This document shows, piece after piece, positions 7,146-7,552 of a stretch of 7,552 nt of DNA (its first letter is position 1; the number at the start of each line of letters is the position of its first letter). The DNA comes from Cytophagales bacterium (GTDB lineage: Bacteria; Bacteroidota; Bacteroidia; Cytophagales; Cyclobacteriaceae), in assembly GCA_003500135.1 (NCBI GenBank), contig DNTA01000069.1, forward strand, positions 1 through 7,552, read 5' to 3'. A program made the position numbers and the translations under genes. The notes beneath the pieces are model-generated. The model worked only from the letters and a program-made list of their open reading frames with translations. It made no database searches and was not told the DNA's origin.

Positions 7146-7266
7146 TGAATGGGCATCCGCCTTTTTTTGAACCTGTTAATCATACTCATCAAAATGTCAG
7201 AGGTACGTTTCGATTTTTCTCTCCAAATGCTCACAAATTTTTTACAACCTATTTTAATAACGAACC

Positions 7267-7552
7267 ATGACATTAAATATCTGTAAATCATTCCGGACAC
7301 TTTGCGTAATGCTCATACCGGCCGTATTAGCAGTAGTAAGTTTGATGTCATGCACCAAAGAAGACAAAAGTATGACCTTGCCCAATGAGAATGTAGTTGC
7401 TGAGTGGCCGATGGGGGTTGCCTATGAAATATTTGTTCAATCTTATGCCGACCATAATGGAGATGGTATAGGTGATATAAACGGATTAACCCAAAAACTT
7501 AATTATCTGAAAGGTCTCGGGGTAAGTGCTATCTGGCTTATGCCCATTATGC
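7267..7552 (+). CDS. SusG-like GH13 alpha-amylase surface lipoprotein, 3' partial
   Basis: Only the first 95 codons plus one base are present. ATG 7267 is chosen because an in-frame TAA lies at 7258-7260 and the product then has a full lipoprotein signal: charged MTLNICKSFR, hydrophobic LCVMLIPAVLAVVSL, lipobox LMSC with Cys29, then TKEDK, whose charged residues fit surface export. A start at ATG 7309 would lose the positive charges. The GH13 catalytic domain begins at about residue 50 with VAYEIFVQSYADHNGDGIGD. D62, N64, D66 and D70 form the Asp/Asn-rich loop that binds calcium in many alpha-amylases. INGLTQKLNYLKGLGVSAIWLMPI follows and closely resembles the start of Bacteroides SusG (from memory). 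The catalytic residues lie beyond the window. The expected role is cutting starch at the cell surface for SusC/SusD import. It follows the aldolase gene after a terminator and a long gap, so it likely opens a new transcription unit. Confidence 0.9.
   Translation, partial: MTLNICKSFRTLCVMLIPAVLAVVSLMSCTKEDKSMTLPNENVVAEWPMGVAYEIFVQSYADHNGDGIGDINGLTQKLNYLKGLGVSAIWLMPIM

Larger units (their letters stand above)
6914..7266. other. Gene-free, AT-rich intergenic and leader region before the SusG-like gene
   Basis: No convincing gene is seen on either strand in these roughly 350 bases. The region holds a pyrimidine tract (CTTCCCTCCCTCC, about 6948-6960), a spaced inverted repeat, a LacI-type palindrome and AT-rich promoter-like stretches, listed separately. 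An open + strand frame across it (6890-7270) starts inside the aldolase terminator stem and has an unlikely composition rich in Phe, Leu, Cys and His, so it is not annotated as a gene. This is the longest gap in the window and the likely control region for the downstream GH13 gene. Confidence 0.7.

Noticed and set aside
7151..7168. GGGC-ATCC-GCCT followed by seven T as a terminator or attenuator
   Set aside because: The stem is only four pairs, one of them G-U, which is too weak to call.
6890..7270. A 126-codon open + strand frame overlapping the SusG-like start by four bases (ATGA)
   Set aside because: It starts at a GTG inside the aldolase terminator stem, runs through the inverted repeat and operator-like site, and its product has an unlikely Phe/Leu/Cys/His-rich composition with no recognisable motif. 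The ATGA overlap is probably chance.
1..7552. CRISPR arrays, tRNA or rRNA genes, insertion sequences, phage genes
   Set aside because: No regularly spaced repeats, cloverleaf or rRNA-like sequence, transposase motifs or terminal inverted repeats with target duplications were seen.

Overview
The window looks like part of a starch/maltodextrin utilisation locus from a Bacteroidota genome, probably an environmental, T9SS-bearing lineage of the Cytophagia or Flavobacteriia. Four things point there: a SusD-type and a SusE-type surface lipoprotein in tandem, a C-terminal type A Por/T9SS sorting domain on a secreted amylase, Bacteroidota-style lipoprotein signals (Cys followed by charged residues), and A-rich start regions without clear Shine-Dalgarno sequences. 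No genus can be named from the sequence alone.

Layout, all on the + strand: (1) 1-1629, a SusD-like glycan-binding lipoprotein whose 5' end lies before the window; a SusC-type TonB-dependent transporter is expected just upstream. (2) A short gap with a hairpin, then 1681-2751, a SusE-like starch-binding lipoprotein, closed by a strong terminator (2770-2816). (3) 2872-5685, a 937-residue secreted multidomain GH13 enzyme with its own terminator (5691-5726). (4) 5797-6870, a class II fructose-bisphosphate aldolase very close to E. coli FbaA, with a third terminator (6888-6913). (5) A gene-free stretch of about 350 bases holding a separated 9-bp inverted repeat, a LacI-type operator-like palindrome and weak promoter candidates. 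(6) 7267-7552, the first 95 codons of a SusG-like GH13 lipoprotein that runs off the window.

Inferred joint function: SusD and SusE bind starch or maltodextrins at the outer membrane, the T9SS-exported GH13 enzyme and the SusG-like surface lipoprotein cut the polymer, and SusC with SusD imports the oligosaccharides. The aldolase is a core glycolytic enzyme for the resulting hexose phosphates, but it sits between terminators and may simply be a neighbour.

Nothing here proves a wholly new system. The points most worth following are the unassigned Trp-rich N-terminal region of the GH13 enzyme, the glycolytic gene lying between two amylase genes, the regulatory-looking region at 6914-7266, and the susD-susE intercistronic hairpin.
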